Source: Tritrichomonas musculus
Lineage: Eukaryota > Parabasalia > Tritrichomonadida > Tritrichomonadidae
DNA: 64,000 nucleotides
Direction of reading: 5' to 3'
Assembly (NCBI GenBank): GCA_039105265.1
Contig: JAPFFF010000002.1
Location: 372,001-436,000 of the forward strand
The position numbers were made by a program, and so were the translations under genes. Under the pieces are notes generated by a model, which saw only the letters and a program-made list of their open reading frames with translations, was not told where the DNA came from and made no database searches. Position 1 is the first letter of the stretch. Each line of letters begins with the position of its first letter. This document shows, piece by piece, positions 21,401 to 31,383 of the stretch.

Positions 21401-24400
21401 TCATCGATTATATCAAGATTTACATTTGACACTACGAAGATTGTTGAGAACAAGAGCAACGTTGAATTGATAATGAATTCCATTTCAATTATGTCACAAA
21501 AAGTTTGGAATGAATTCAAGAATTTTTTATTTAAAATTAAAAATGAAAAAGTTTTGTATTCAATGTCAATTAATGCATTGACAAAGAATCTATCTAACTC
21601 GCCTTTCTTTACTGAGATATTCTCTCTTTATTTGCCTAATTTTTTAGCTGAAGATTCGAATCCGCAGATTTCATTGTGTTTGAAACTGATGAAAGATTCA
21701 CCTTCAATTGGCCTTGCTAATGCGTTGAACGACATCATCACACACAAAGTACAAAGCAAAAGCAAGACCAAAAACAGCGACAATGAATCCAAAATTGTCG
21801 ATAAAATAACTTCTGTTATTGAATGTTGTAATGATTCTGAAATTTTGAGTAAGTTATTCAATTCTATTTCAAAGATCAATTCATATGATAGTTCAGCACG
21901 ACCAAGCATTGACAACTTCATCAACAAAGTCAATGGAATCCATCTTGATCGTTGGAGTTTCACACCTGAAATTCATGTTGAAAAATACAGAGGATTACGA
22001 AACCTTCAAGCTACATGTTACATGAATTCTGACCTTCAACAACTGTACCACATTCCAGCCTTTAGATATCTCTTATCGAGAGAAGATACAGAAGGTCTCC
22101 AAGATGACAAAAGAGACTTCATCAAGTCCCTTCAATTCCTCATGGATGACATGGCACTCATGAAGACAAGATATTGTGACACTGAAGTCTTTTTCTACTC
22201 GTTCTCTAAGCTTCATGGTGGCATGTTTGAAACAAACGAACAACAAGATGCGCAAGAGTTCTTAACGTTCTTTCTTGATGATCTTCCAAAGAGCACGAAA
22301 AGTCTCTTTGAAGGTGTTATTGTCAACACGATTAAAGAAAAAGATACAAATAATGATGATAGTAATAATTCTGGCTTTGTTCAATTGCTTGAAGAACAAT
22401 TCTTGACTCTTCCGTTGCCTATTAAAGATGTTGACGACATGAATGAAAGTTTGAGAAGCTTCTTGCAAACACAGGTTCTTTTCGGTGACAATCAATATCG
22501 TCTCCCTGATGGAAGTTCAATTGATGCCGAAAAATCGCAAAGGATCAAAGTTGCACCTCCTGTTTTGATCATTCAATTGAAGCGCTTTGAGTACGACATG
22601 ACAACTTTTGATCGTATCAAAATCAACAAGCAATTCGAGATTCTCAAGAACATTTCGTTGAAAGAGCTGATGACAAATGAAGTGAAAAATGATAGTGATT
22701 ACAATTACACGCTTCATGGAGTTGTTGTTCATCGAGGCGAAGGCTCTCATGGCCATTACACATCGCTCATTGACATAGACAACGACTGGTACCGTTTTGA
22801 CGACATTGATGTTCAAAAAGTTGACGAGAAAACGTATCGTCAAGAAGCCTTCGGCCCAAGTGAAGAAGACCTAAAGAAAAACAACAATAAAAATGATGAT
22901 TTCGAGTTCTACATGATGTCAAATATCAGCGGTTATCTCCTCTTTTACATCAACGACGACTACAAAATCGATGACAAACTTTTATTGGACAATAATTTTG
23001 ACATCTTCATTCCTAACGATAAGAAATCTTCAATCGAGCTTCAAAATAGAAGCTATTTGTTTGATCAACTAGCTTTCCTTGAGCCAACATTTTATTTTTT
23101 CAATGAAATATCAAAACCACAACAACTTCGAGACTACTTTTTCAACATTTTTTCACATTCGAAGCAAAATTCACAAGAATTGTCATTGTTGATTGTTGAA
23201 CGGATTAAAGAATTGTATCAAAATGACACTCTCTTGGTAGTTGAGTTAATCAATTGGATGTCAGATAACTTCAAAGAAAAAGTTCTCGAGATTTACCTTC
23301 ACTGTTCAGCGTTGGACATTGTTCATGCTTTATCAGAAATCATTTTGTTCTCCTGTTCAAAAGTGCAGGCAAGCGAGAGTGGCGAATTCATTGCTAATTT
23401 CATTCTCGAGCTCCAAGCATTGATACCCAAATGGAGGCAAATATCAGAGATAAGTAAGATGATTATTAAATATCTTCAATCTTCACCTAAAAATATCGAG
23501 TTTGCTCAAAATAACGGATGGAGCGACTTGATTATGATGTTTATTTACGAGGTTTTCAACGGAAGTCGAAACGACAATGCTTTGAAAATTATCAATATTA
23601 CCGAAATCTTTGAAATTGCAAAACTGATTGTTTCTTATGAATCACGGCATAATTACACTGATCTTGTCAATATTCGAGATTTCGTAAGCAAATCACCGTC
23701 AAGTTACGGAGCTTACAAGTCATTGATCGTTAAATGCACATCAATTGATATTTTTGAAATTTCAAAGATGTCTAAGTTGATACCTGAAGAGTTTAGTAAG
23801 CCAAAAATAATGGAGATGTATCTTAATAAGGTTGAACCTTCTAATTTCAATGAAATTGTAATTAAAACTTTGGAAGGTGAGATGAAATTCAATCGATATT
23901 TGGTCATGCAATATTTCATTAGCAAGAAGAATGAATTTAAATATATTTTGGTTGGCAACCCTGACTATTTAATTGAATCTCTCTTGATGACAGAAACAAT
24001 ATATAGTGACTTGTGCACTAAAACAGAAAATTTGATGATTGATATTTATGAAGATAAAGAAATAAGTATGGATATTAAAAAGGATGCTTTAAATAGAATG
24101 ATAGCAATTATTCCTTCAATTAAAACGAGATTTAAAGGACTCACAAAAACTTCCCCTTTTCTACATGTTTTATTGATCTTAATGAAAATTACTAATTACC
24201 CAAGAAACCAGCCAATTAATGGACTAGATGAACTGAAAAGTGATTCTGAATACATGTTGGCTATCAGTGCTTATTCAGACTCGTCTCATCTAATTAATAT
24301 CTTCGAAACAAGAGCTAATAAACTTATCAACAATGGAATACCTGGAAGTACAAGTTTGGTATCTGCAAATAAATTCATTTCTGAGTTTTCAGCTGTTCTT

Positions 24401-25690
24401 GAAACGTCTTCAGATGACTTGTTCACACAAATTATAAACCATAATGAATGGAATTTAATTATTTCTAAGTTTAAATCATCTATATCTGCTTATGACCTTC
24501 AGAATCTTCAACATCTAGTTGAAATTATCATAAAAAGAATTTCCTCCCTTTCGTCCTCAAAAAGTGTAAATGACTCAATTTATTTCATTATCAAAATTAT
24601 AACTCAGAATGGAAATTGCGATCCACACTATTGCAGCCATTTTGCTAAATATTTGCCAGCATTCATCGATGACGTTAAGGAACCAAAGATTATAGAAATT
24701 TTATTAAGAGTTGTTACTAATGTTTTCTATTCATCAAATCTACAATCGAAATTTCGTGATACATTGATTCAGACTTATTTCGTATCTATTCCTACTTTTA
24801 TGTATAAGCACACAAATACAGGCAGAATATCAAACATTAACTTTCCAAAACCTGCTGGAATTCCAAGTGACCAAAATGCGTCTGAAAAAGTTTCCGATGA
24901 AGAAGCTAAAGAATTTAATGAATTTTTCGCCACATTATCAATATCACAGGTCGATAAGATATACATATTCTTAACAGATCAAAAGAGAGAGAATGCTATC
25001 ATTGCAATGAATCTTCTTGTTTGTTTAGCATCATTCAATATGATATATTTGGAAGATCTTGTCAGATTTGGACAAAATAAACTTGAAAGTTTATCAATAA
25101 GCGTCAAAGGATCAGCTGGGAGAACAATTGATAATTATATTGTAGCATCTCTTATTATTCAACTTAAGATTCTAAGACTTTTCAAGTCAATGACTGGAAA
25201 AGAAAATAGTGATGAATTAAAGAACAATATAGCAACTGAAATAAACGGAATTATAGAAAATTACACAAACGCTTCTAGAGGGTACCAACAACAAGGAAAA
25301 AGAGAGACATTATTCTTTATTTTAAACAAGATTCAAAATGAATCTTATTATAGATTGAGTACTTCAATTGCTAAGAAGATTTTTACTAATTCTAAATTTG
25401 AAAAAGAAGAAGAAAAAACATTCTTTAGAACAGCTTTGAAAAAATTGAAAGATGACGAGATTAAGCATTTATTGGAAGAATGCAAAAAAGAGTTCAATTT
25501 GATTGGTTCAGTTCAATCTTCCTATTCAACAGATGCTGCAGCGCAACTTGAAAAAATAGGACTCCTTGTGGAGCTGTTTTCTGATAAACTAATGAAAGAA
25601 GAAATTATATCCTACTTTACAATTGATAAGAATTGGAAAGGACAGTCAAATAGGCATGAAAAAGCAATAATTGCTATTTATGGTGAATAA
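18482..25690 (+). CDS. Giant ubiquitin-specific protease, USP9X/USP24/USP34 type (2402 aa)
   Basis: A cysteine deubiquitinase of peptidase family C19 sits in the middle of a huge helical protein. The Cys box GLRNLQATCYMNSDLQQLY carries the nucleophile at about Cys1179. The double Q of MNSxLQQLY is typical of the USP9X/24/34 group. NEQQDAQEFLTFFLDDL follows. The His box GEGSHGHYTSLIDIDNDWY has its catalytic His at about 1425, and FDDIDV supplies the usual acidic residue. The roughly 1150 residues before and 950 after the catalytic domain are helical, solenoid-like sequence, as in the large USPs. The expected role is removal of ubiquitin from substrates in cytosol or nucleus. The consensus NLG before the Cys box is NLQ here. 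A downstream ATG at 18537 (MNQFDEW) is an equally good start, since the first 18 residues look like untranslated leader. Confidence 0.93.
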   Translation: MINHSQFLVKILILSNPFMNQFDEWRSIFLVVLNDKDQPIEEYLKQCTEFINQIVENNFLIPPNMEATESFLKDTLKQAIRQLLNFNINISTKNKADPIMTFLKSCLPLFSWAYLNDRFDLFPILNDIMNPNQNLYKTIKSSFLIQPSNKNKRGNNRYVYVPTKFDTSNPIFTLYDYFLSHELFTVMTIRFHNYEIPAQVEHLNFFLFHFNKMSDKITENVYTSLLYTFFNFFDNYMKVNIMPTNVKSIDQREILSIFSIIIELSNKYSFEVPDSTLQLIFNYGNDQIQNKNLHSQLFGTSIFKLFTESTERPLNFFKESIEKTNFVTDFMSRDLHPDVISNTIPILTKMSSIKCIKLDDLKQICQVTKNVHNTQKEKMVNLMVNLLLELPFEEASNFFNSNMDESLDYLQFVASYLTKKKDIPNDMAQDIIMKIITTGSAIYNRSKEEGNSAIKNLIRPIYNTKYKKSFLNFCISQIMSEYSSFIVVLLGSVACNCSATIRSDFNIDVFDKLCSYLTVIDVSERKIVYPLVYLLSKPLQKKISGTLLKAIMNADDSSIWSFLTFLMTQSGLNSFEKEAVAFIADTIQGMKKMPECKEFAEFFKIFMLLYNIADTKITVENARNQNVIPAKYLVKNLPLDFEDKLLEQILTFENKDVSSISCQTLLNIYSKLEYKSSLCDTFVHLLEMAENEEQRTRVVNLVYDYCLKNDNERVSNIITHSFNDKSYFADLKSPINLKVKFELNSQEPPNKDILPIAINKDTPVQIILTLVSPNLPDGQSKYVVMTNGVERSNCQVNYNNGFVNNKIIDIKNRIGTDKRTLTLGSPSEYLRILRFSEKLIGYLKDTEKVGKNDKLLNTIWRLLCYLPSDESLQELSSKPDLFIQELQQATNKYYIRYLYQILLWRLRSPRFENLYSSVIQPVLIDIVNQDRLAAFCADEIVRLLEKYPLPEFIVPALKILANKDIKEPTKLIASSIISRFTFDTTKIVENKSNVELIMNSISIMSQKVWNEFKNFLFKIKNEKVLYSMSINALTKNLSNSPFFTEIFSLYLPNFLAEDSNPQISLCLKLMKDSPSIGLANALNDIITHKVQSKSKTKNSDNESKIVDKITSVIECCNDSEILSKLFNSISKINSYDSSARPSIDNFINKVNGIHLDRWSFTPEIHVEKYRGLRNLQATCYMNSDLQQLYHIPAFRYLLSREDTEGLQDDKRDFIKSLQFLMDDMALMKTRYCDTEVFFYSFSKLHGGMFETNEQQDAQEFLTFFLDDLPKSTKSLFEGVIVNTIKEKDTNNDDSNNSGFVQLLEEQFLTLPLPIKDVDDMNESLRSFLQTQVLFGDNQYRLPDGSSIDAEKSQRIKVAPPVLIIQLKRFEYDMTTFDRIKINKQFEILKNISLKELMTNEVKNDSDYNYTLHGVVVHRGEGSHGHYTSLIDIDNDWYRFDDIDVQKVDEKTYRQEAFGPSEEDLKKNNNKNDDFEFYMMSNISGYLLFYINDDYKIDDKLLLDNNFDIFIPNDKKSSIELQNRSYLFDQLAFLEPTFYFFNEISKPQQLRDYFFNIFSHSKQNSQELSLLIVERIKELYQNDTLLVVELINWMSDNFKEKVLEIYLHCSALDIVHALSEIILFSCSKVQASESGEFIANFILELQALIPKWRQISEISKMIIKYLQSSPKNIEFAQNNGWSDLIMMFIYEVFNGSRNDNALKIINITEIFEIAKLIVSYESRHNYTDLVNIRDFVSKSPSSYGAYKSLIVKCTSIDIFEISKMSKLIPEEFSKPKIMEMYLNKVEPSNFNEIVIKTLEGEMKFNRYLVMQYFISKKNEFKYILVGNPDYLIESLLMTETIYSDLCTKTENLMIDIYEDKEISMDIKKDALNRMIAIIPSIKTRFKGLTKTSPFLHVLLILMKITNYPRNQPINGLDELKSDSEYMLAISAYSDSSHLINIFETRANKLINNGIPGSTSLVSANKFISEFSAVLETSSDDLFTQIINHNEWNLIISKFKSSISAYDLQNLQHLVEIIIKRISSLSSSKSVNDSIYFIIKIITQNGNCDPHYCSHFAKYLPAFIDDVKEPKIIEILLRVVTNVFYSSNLQSKFRDTLIQTYFVSIPTFMYKHTNTGRISNINFPKPAGIPSDQNASEKVSDEEAKEFNEFFATLSISQVDKIYIFLTDQKRENAIIAMNLLVCLASFNMIYLEDLVRFGQNKLESLSISVKGSAGRTIDNYIVASLIIQLKILRLFKSMTGKENSDELKNNIATEINGIIENYTNASRGYQQQGKRETLFFILNKIQNESYYRLSTSIAKKIFTNSKFEKEEEKTFFRTALKKLKDDEIKHLLEECKKEFNLIGSVQSSYSTDAAAQLEKIGLLVELFSDKLMKEEIISYFTIDKNWKGQSNRHEKAIIAIYGE

Positions 25691-25812
25691 GGATATACAA
25701 TTAATTAGTATTATTATATTTTTTATAAAATAGAATTTTTTTTTTTTTGTATAATATCTTTATCTAAATAACATAATAAATTAAAAAAAAAAAAAAAAAA
25801 ACATTAATTAAA
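25691..25812. other. Convergent 3' spacer with poly-A tract
   Basis: Short AT-rich region between two convergent genes, including a run of about 19 A residues near 25783. Probably holds the 3' ends of both transcripts. Confidence 0.4.
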
Positions 25813-27837
25813 TTAATAATCGTGGTCAAATGCATCAGAATCATTTTCATTAAACTGAAAATCATTAATGCTATTAAAGTTGATTTTGTCATTAATATCA
25901 TCATTATAATTTTCATTATTGAAATCGTCACTATTGCTATTATTTTCTTTGAATTCATTATTCGCATCATTTTCATCATTATTATCTTCTTTTTTATCAT
26001 TGTTTTCATCAACATCATTTATATTGTCAATATCGAAATTGTGAGAAGCAAGAACATCTAGTCCACTGCATATTTCTTGTGCAACAATGAGTGCATTGCG
26101 CTCATTCAAAGTCAACATTTTCGTATCAGGGTGAAAAACATCATTAAAATTTGTCCATTCAGTTTCACACATCAGTCTCATTTTAAGCAGTTCAGAGAAA
26201 ACGGACGACTCTGTCATTTTTGAGAGGCAAAGTGAAGCAAATTCAAAATCACCCAATTTTAATGACATTATCGTTCTTTTCAAAAGGTTGAAATTTGACT
26301 CGAACGAATAATTATCACCTCTTTTTATAGCTTCAATTGTTTGAACGTCATTTATTACAAGTTTAGCCGCATCAAGGAAACTTTGAGATGTTGGAAGGTT
26401 CCTTACAGCAGCAGGAACTTCTGGTTCACACTCAATTCCAGGATCATGGAGGAAATTAAGCATTGTTCCTTTATCATCGACAAAATCATCTGGTTCGATG
26501 ATTGGGAAAAGTTCTTTATCTCGAGGAATTTTTACTGAATCCACACGAGAAGGGATAAATTTAAATTTTAGAATAGAAGAGAGCCTTATTATTCCAATTT
26601 TTTTGGCTATTGTAGCAAGAGCTCTGTAGAGGTAAAAAGCGGAATGACTTAATGGAGATATGAAAAGATCTCTTTCAGTTTGGTTTGTTTGGCTTTTTGG
26701 AGAATCTTTGGGTTTAGTAACGGGTAAATTTGGCATCCAAGTAAGCTTTGATTGCCATGACGGTTTAAGGGCTATTGATGACGCATTGAGGAAAAGAAGA
26801 GCATCTTCTGATTTGTCAAGCGCAATGCAGATTCGGGAAAGAGCAATACCTGCAAGTGGCTCGTTCCAAAGAGATGATAAAAGAAGAGGAATTGCTTTAA
26901 ATGTAGATTGAACATCATTGCTGCGAAGACGCAAAATTACGAGTGAAAACACGAAAGGTACATTATCATCTGCACAGCATGAATAAACATTGTCAATTAT
27001 AGAGAGTAATCCTTTATGTAAGGTATGACATTTTGGAGTGACGTAGAAAATAAGACGGCTTAAAAGATGTGGCATTTTAGGTGAGAATTCAGTGAGAAGT
27101 TCAATAAAGAGATCTGGATTTCTAAGTCCAATTAAAGAATGTAATATTGCATGCTCCAATTCAGCACTTTTTGGATGAGAAGTAACAGCAAACCGTAAAT
27201 CATCTGCTGAGAGTGATGGCGGAACACTATATTGAAGACATGGTGCAGCGATCGAATCAAGATCAAATAATGAAGCAAAGAGTGGAGTAGATGCTCGCCA
27301 AAATCGGAGAGCAGAACAAATACTTAATTCACGCCATGTAAGATCGCTAATTTTATACGCTTCATCATTTGGGGTTTCACAAAAAAAAGAGCAAGAACCA
27401 GGGTAGCACACTTTAATATGAACATCAACATTAGCAAATGAATTCCAACAGCAATACAATCCTTCTTTTATAGTTAAATTTTTATTTCGATTTTGGTCGA
27501 GCCAGTTTCGTTTCGATTTCGGCCTTTTTTGCGGTAAATTTGATCCAGACAATGTAGCAGATAGTGGTTTAGAAAAAAATGTTGAAGAAAAAGATTCGTT
27601 ATCTCTAATATTTTGGATAATGCGAGCGAAATATGCTGGAAATGATGAAGGAGATGTAATTTGAAAGCCTTCTATATGATGCGATGAAATTTCTGAATTA
27701 TTTGTAGATTGATCAGTTTTTTTTAAAACAACAAGATCAGGTGGGCCTAATCCAGTAAAGCCTTGTTTCATCATTTGATCACGTGATGATAACAAGTCAA
27801 TATTAGCAACTTCTATAAGGCCTTTAATTGGAAGCAT
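25813..27837 (-). CDS. ChAPs-family (exomer cargo-adaptor) homologue (674 aa)
   Basis: The N-terminal region matches in order the pattern I know from yeast ChAPs (Chs6/Bch1/Bch2/Bud7). GLGPPDLVVLKKTDQ (from about residue 28) is the GLGP-x-[ED][IL]V block. It is followed by an ITSP...FPAYFARII segment, then YCCWNSFANVDVHIK near residue 121 (the YCCFNFFSNLDIRI-like block) and TWRELSICSALRFW. The middle and C-terminus are helical TPR-like sequence, including ALDKSEDALLFLN and FEFASLCLSKM. The last ~60 residues are asparagine/aspartate-rich and disordered. In yeast, ChAPs bind Arf1 and Chs5 on trans-Golgi membranes and select cargo for the plasma membrane. Whether a Chs5-like partner exists here is unknown. 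The assignment rests on motif order recalled from the family, not on an alignment. Confidence 0.65.
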   Translation of the reverse strand: MLPIKGLIEVANIDLLSSRDQMMKQGFTGLGPPDLVVLKKTDQSTNNSEISSHHIEGFQITSPSSFPAYFARIIQNIRDNESFSSTFFSKPLSATLSGSNLPQKRPKSKRNWLDQNRNKNLTIKEGLYCCWNSFANVDVHIKVCYPGSCSFFCETPNDEAYKISDLTWRELSICSALRFWRASTPLFASLFDLDSIAAPCLQYSVPPSLSADDLRFAVTSHPKSAELEHAILHSLIGLRNPDLFIELLTEFSPKMPHLLSRLIFYVTPKCHTLHKGLLSIIDNVYSCCADDNVPFVFSLVILRLRSNDVQSTFKAIPLLLSSLWNEPLAGIALSRICIALDKSEDALLFLNASSIALKPSWQSKLTWMPNLPVTKPKDSPKSQTNQTERDLFISPLSHSAFYLYRALATIAKKIGIIRLSSILKFKFIPSRVDSVKIPRDKELFPIIEPDDFVDDKGTMLNFLHDPGIECEPEVPAAVRNLPTSQSFLDAAKLVINDVQTIEAIKRGDNYSFESNFNLLKRTIMSLKLGDFEFASLCLSKMTESSVFSELLKMRLMCETEWTNFNDVFHPDTKMLTLNERNALIVAQEICSGLDVLASHNFDIDNINDVDENNDKKEDNNDENDANNEFKENNSNSDDFNNENYNDDINDKINFNSINDFQFNENDSDAFDHDY

Positions 27838-28846
27838 TATAGAGATTTGCTCTTATTAATTTTATGTTTATTAGGATACAATTTTTTAAGATATCATATT
27901 GAATATTTTGAATTGTATAAAAAAAAAATTCTCAAAAAAATTATAAATTTTTCAAAAGGTAGGAAAATATCAATATTTAGCATTTAAACATCAATAATAT
28001 CACGATTTTTAAAAAAAATCAAAAAAAACTTAATATTTAAAAAGTTTTTAATTACATAACTTTTTGTAGAGCTTAATAAGGTAAAGTATTCAATTTTAAA
28101 TCTTTCAAAAAGTGAATGAAAGAATGAGTGTTTTATAACTAATATCATGATTAAAAAAAACCTTGATTGGAGCAATGTTGATAAAAAACAATAAGTTATA
28201 ATATTTCGTGTTTGCTTGCTCTTAAATATTTTCAAGAATGAAGATATGATAAGGAACATTCATTAGATCAATAATCACAAGTTGGAAAAAAAGGCTGATC
28301 AACTAGTTTTATTTTGAAATCTTATTATGAAATAAATAAAAAAAATCTGGAATCGTGATGTTGGATTTCTTTTTATAGCTAATTTGAATTTTTTGAGTAC
28401 TTTATTTTTTATACTCTTCAGAAATCTCTTTTTTCTCACAATTTTTTTCAATTAAAATTATTTTACAACTATCAAACAACTCAGAAAATCATTATCAATT
28501 TTCTCAGACTTCAATTATTTTCAAAGAATTTTAATTCAATTTTATATCATGGATTGATAATTTTATTTGAAATAAACTTATCAATTTTTTTTTTTCTTTT
28601 TCAAAAAATTAAAATATATTTTTTTTTATATTGAACGTCAATTTAATTTTTATATTTAGGAAATATATTTATTTCCTTATATTTTATATTATATAATAAT
28701 ATTTCAAGTCATCCTGCATTTTTCATGCCTAACTATGATCTCTTTTTGTAAATATGAATTCTAAAGAATTTAATGAAAAAGTTTGAAATTTTTATTGGCG
28801 CTTTAATTTCATTTCACTCAATAACTGTTTCATTTTTTTCTATAAA
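27838..28846. other. AT-rich spacer, no gene seen
   Basis: Divergent promoter region between the ChAPs-like gene and the small 112-residue gene. Only A/T-dominated sequence with no supported coding frame. TCATTTTT lies about 20 bases before the next ATG and is the only recognisable initiator-like site. Confidence 0.4.
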
Positions 28847-29185
28847 ATGTCAGCTAAAAAATCATTCCAACCCAAATACCATATTGAATCTTCTCCGTAT
28901 GATAGAATATCATCGCCTTTCAAAAAAAATAAAGGCAAAGCTCCATATCCAAATCAATTTATTTATTATAATCGAAATATCAAAATGAGATCTTTTGTTA
29001 TTACGAAGCCAACCACAGAAGCAGATATAGAATCAACAGTAGAAGCGGAAGAAGCTCTAGATCTTTATCAAAAAGTTTTGGAAGCAGCAGCATGCCAAAT
29101 TCAGGAAGCTTTTAGAAAGTCAAAGCAATTCCAAAAAGAAATGAAAAAATCAAGCCAAGATGAAGAAACTTTATCATTGTATTGA
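28847..29185 (+). CDS. Small hypothetical protein (112 aa)
   Basis: No family recognised. The N-terminal half is basic and rich in proline and tyrosine (SPFKKNKGKAPYPNQFIYY). The C-terminal half is a charged helix with heptad-like spacing (EEALDLYQKVLEAAACQIQEAFRKS), and AACQIQEAFRK resembles a calmodulin-binding IQ-type segment only loosely. The composition is clearly more coding-like than the flanking spacer, and an initiator-like TCATTTTT precedes the ATG. No signal peptide or membrane segment. Confidence 0.6.
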   Translation: MSAKKSFQPKYHIESSPYDRISSPFKKNKGKAPYPNQFIYYNRNIKMRSFVITKPTTEADIESTVEAEEALDLYQKVLEAAACQIQEAFRKSKQFQKEMKKSSQDEETLSLY

Positions 29186-29588
29186 AAAGGCAATCACAAT
29201 TTTGTTTTTTAGAAATATTAAATATATAAGCAAATATTTGATTTGTTTTATAAATTCATACGACGAATAAATTAGAAATTTTAATTTATTGTATTATTAC
29301 GCAATTTGGTTTCACAATTTTGCAATAGGCATTTGGAAGATTTCATTGAAAAGAATTATGAGTTCATGATATTATTTCATGAGCATTTTAAAGCTAATTC
29401 ATGATATGAAAAATAGTCATTAATCCAGTTTTTTATTAATTGCCTTTATTATCATATAAGGTAACAATTTGGCTTAGTGTTTGGATATTGAATATGATAT
29501 AAAATAAAGAATAAAAAAAAAACTTAATGTAAGACAAATACTAATATAAACTATTTTAAATAATATGCAAATATTAAAAATTTGCAAC
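29186..29588. other. Convergent spacer, no gene seen
   Basis: AT-rich 3' region between two convergent genes. It contains ATTCATGA/TCATGAAT-like inverted motifs near 29360-29405 but no coding frame. Confidence 0.35.
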
Positions 29589-31172
29589 TTAATAAGTGTT
29601 ATTGTCCATTATTTCAGTGACTGTTGGATCTTTTTTAGATAAATCTTGATAGCCTTCGGTATTTGTATTTTCCTGATTGTTGTATCCATCATCTTGAAAG
29701 AAAACGCCAATATTTTCATTTGTTTTTAAATTCAAATCATCACCTTGGTTTGTTCTGTTTTTCTTACAATTATTGAAATCACAGCAGCAACTCAGCCTAC
29801 CTGGACCAGGGGAATCTTTGGCAATCATAATAGATATCATTCCCAAAAAAGTTGATATCAGTGATGGGAGCCATAGAACATATTTATATCCTTCAGTAGA
29901 ATATTTGTTATCACTATCGCCTGGAACTTTGTACATCCAATTGAGTAAAATTCCTGTTCCAGTTTGATAAATAATTGTTGAAATATATGCTGTTAAATTA
30001 ACGCAACCAACAGCAGTTGCTGATACAGAAGCGTGGAAATATTCTCTGCACATTGGATATGCAACATTTGTCATTGAGTTAGAGAAAACAGCATAAATGA
30101 AAAATAATATAATGATCATCGTGTTCGGAATTGTATCGACCCAAAAGTAGAATGGTACAAAACTTAAAAAGGCGACAAAAGTTCCCCAGAAAACAAACCA
30201 TTTCCTCGTATTGAAAAGTTCAGCAAACCATGGAATAATAATAGGACCAATTACGTTGCCTATTGAAATCCACATCATAGTATTGCCCATTTTAATCAAA
30301 GAATAATTGTAAACATTTCGTAAGTAAGGGCCACCCCACATTCCATTAACATTAAAGAAAACGCCATTAACAAAAAAATTGTAAAGACCAATGAACCAAA
30401 AACTAATGTTTTTAACAACAGTGACAAAATTGCGGCAGAGTTGTGTCATTTTCTCTCTGATATTCATTGTAGATGTATCTATGCTTGTTTCAAGATTTAC
30501 AGCTTCATATCCTAACGAAATTGGATTACCGCGAACAAATATAAGAACAATAATTGAAAGAACAAATCCTGTAATGGAAATAATGAAAAAGCACCAACGC
30601 CAGCCAATAGCATTAGCTAATAAGCTAAAAGGGCCTTGTGCAATTAATCCTCCGCAACCAGCAAATGCACAAAAAATTCCAACTGCGCGTGAGTACTGAC
30701 TAAGTGGAAACCAATTAGCAATAGTTCGGCATGCAGGAACATAAATGGGTGCTGATCCAATTCCAACCAATAAGCGCCCAAGACATCCTAAAACTAGACT
30801 TGATGAAATACCACAAATAAAAGCACCAATGCTAGCTATCATGGAACATATACCGATTAAATATCTGGGATCCATTACATCTGCGAGAAGGCCAGCAAAA
30901 GGCTGAATAATTGCATATGGATAAAAAAACATTGATGAAAATATTGATAAATCTGATACACCAACACCATATGATTTAGCCATTGGTTCACTAACAATTG
31001 TTGGAACTGCACGCTGAAAAAAAACAAGCATATCGGATAATCCAATGACAAAAACGGTGAAAAATCGTCGAATTTTGAATTTTGGTGAATGAGTAGAAAA
31101 TTCTTCACTTGTTTCACCTGTTGTAAAAGATGATGGCGGATGTAAAAGTTTATCTTTGTTGATTTCTTCCAT
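29589..31172 (-). CDS. Major facilitator superfamily transporter (about 527 aa)
   Basis: About twelve hydrophobic membrane segments can be read, in two halves joined by a charged central loop near SLGYEAVNLETSIDT. The segment after TM2, GLLADVMDPRYLIG, fits MFS motif A in degenerate form. LGRLLVGIGSAPIYVPACRTIANWF and WRWCFFIISITGFVLSIIVLIF resemble the organic-anion/sugar-acid (ACS-like) transporters of the MFS. The C-terminal tail is cytosolic and polar, with a cysteine cluster (LSCCCDFNNC). The expected role is proton-coupled or facilitated uptake of a small solute; the substrate cannot be told. I start at MEEINKDK (31172) rather than the longer open frame to 31205, because the extra 11 residues look like leader. 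Confidence 0.88.
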   Translation of the reverse strand: MEEINKDKLLHPPSSFTTGETSEEFSTHSPKFKIRRFFTVFVIGLSDMLVFFQRAVPTIVSEPMAKSYGVGVSDLSIFSSMFFYPYAIIQPFAGLLADVMDPRYLIGICSMIASIGAFICGISSSLVLGCLGRLLVGIGSAPIYVPACRTIANWFPLSQYSRAVGIFCAFAGCGGLIAQGPFSLLANAIGWRWCFFIISITGFVLSIIVLIFVRGNPISLGYEAVNLETSIDTSTMNIREKMTQLCRNFVTVVKNISFWFIGLYNFFVNGVFFNVNGMWGGPYLRNVYNYSLIKMGNTMMWISIGNVIGPIIIPWFAELFNTRKWFVFWGTFVAFLSFVPFYFWVDTIPNTMIIILFFIYAVFSNSMTNVAYPMCREYFHASVSATAVGCVNLTAYISTIIYQTGTGILLNWMYKVPGDSDNKYSTEGYKYVLWLPSLISTFLGMISIMIAKDSPGPGRLSCCCDFNNCKKNRTNQGDDLNLKTNENIGVFFQDDGYNNQENTNTEGYQDLSKKDPTVTEIMDNNTY

Positions 31173-31330
31173 TGTTATTTTTATCGTTATTTTGTAAATT
31201 CTCACTATTAAAAAGTTTCAATTTTTCGATGAGTTTTAGGTAATATCTTGAGATTTATATATATATTCATATGCACTTGAAACTCTTTAAAATTACCTTT
31301 GAAACAAATAGAATAACCTAATATTCATCA

Positions 31331-31332
<2 letters not shown>

Positions 31333-31382
<50 letters not shown>
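31333..31382. repeat. 50-base poly-T tract
   Basis: An uninterrupted run of T (poly-A on the minus strand) about 160 bases upstream of the MFS gene. Far longer than other homopolymers in the window. It may be the A-tail scar of a retroposed sequence or a slippage-expanded homopolymer. The rest of 31173-31605 is gene-free and AT-rich. Confidence 0.8.

Positions 31383-31383
<1 letters not shown>

Noticed and set aside
29589-31205. Longer start of the MFS gene at 31205
   Set aside because: The extra 11 residues (MRIYKITIKIT) are AT-driven leader-like sequence. The ATG at 31172 gives a normal cytosolic N-terminus.
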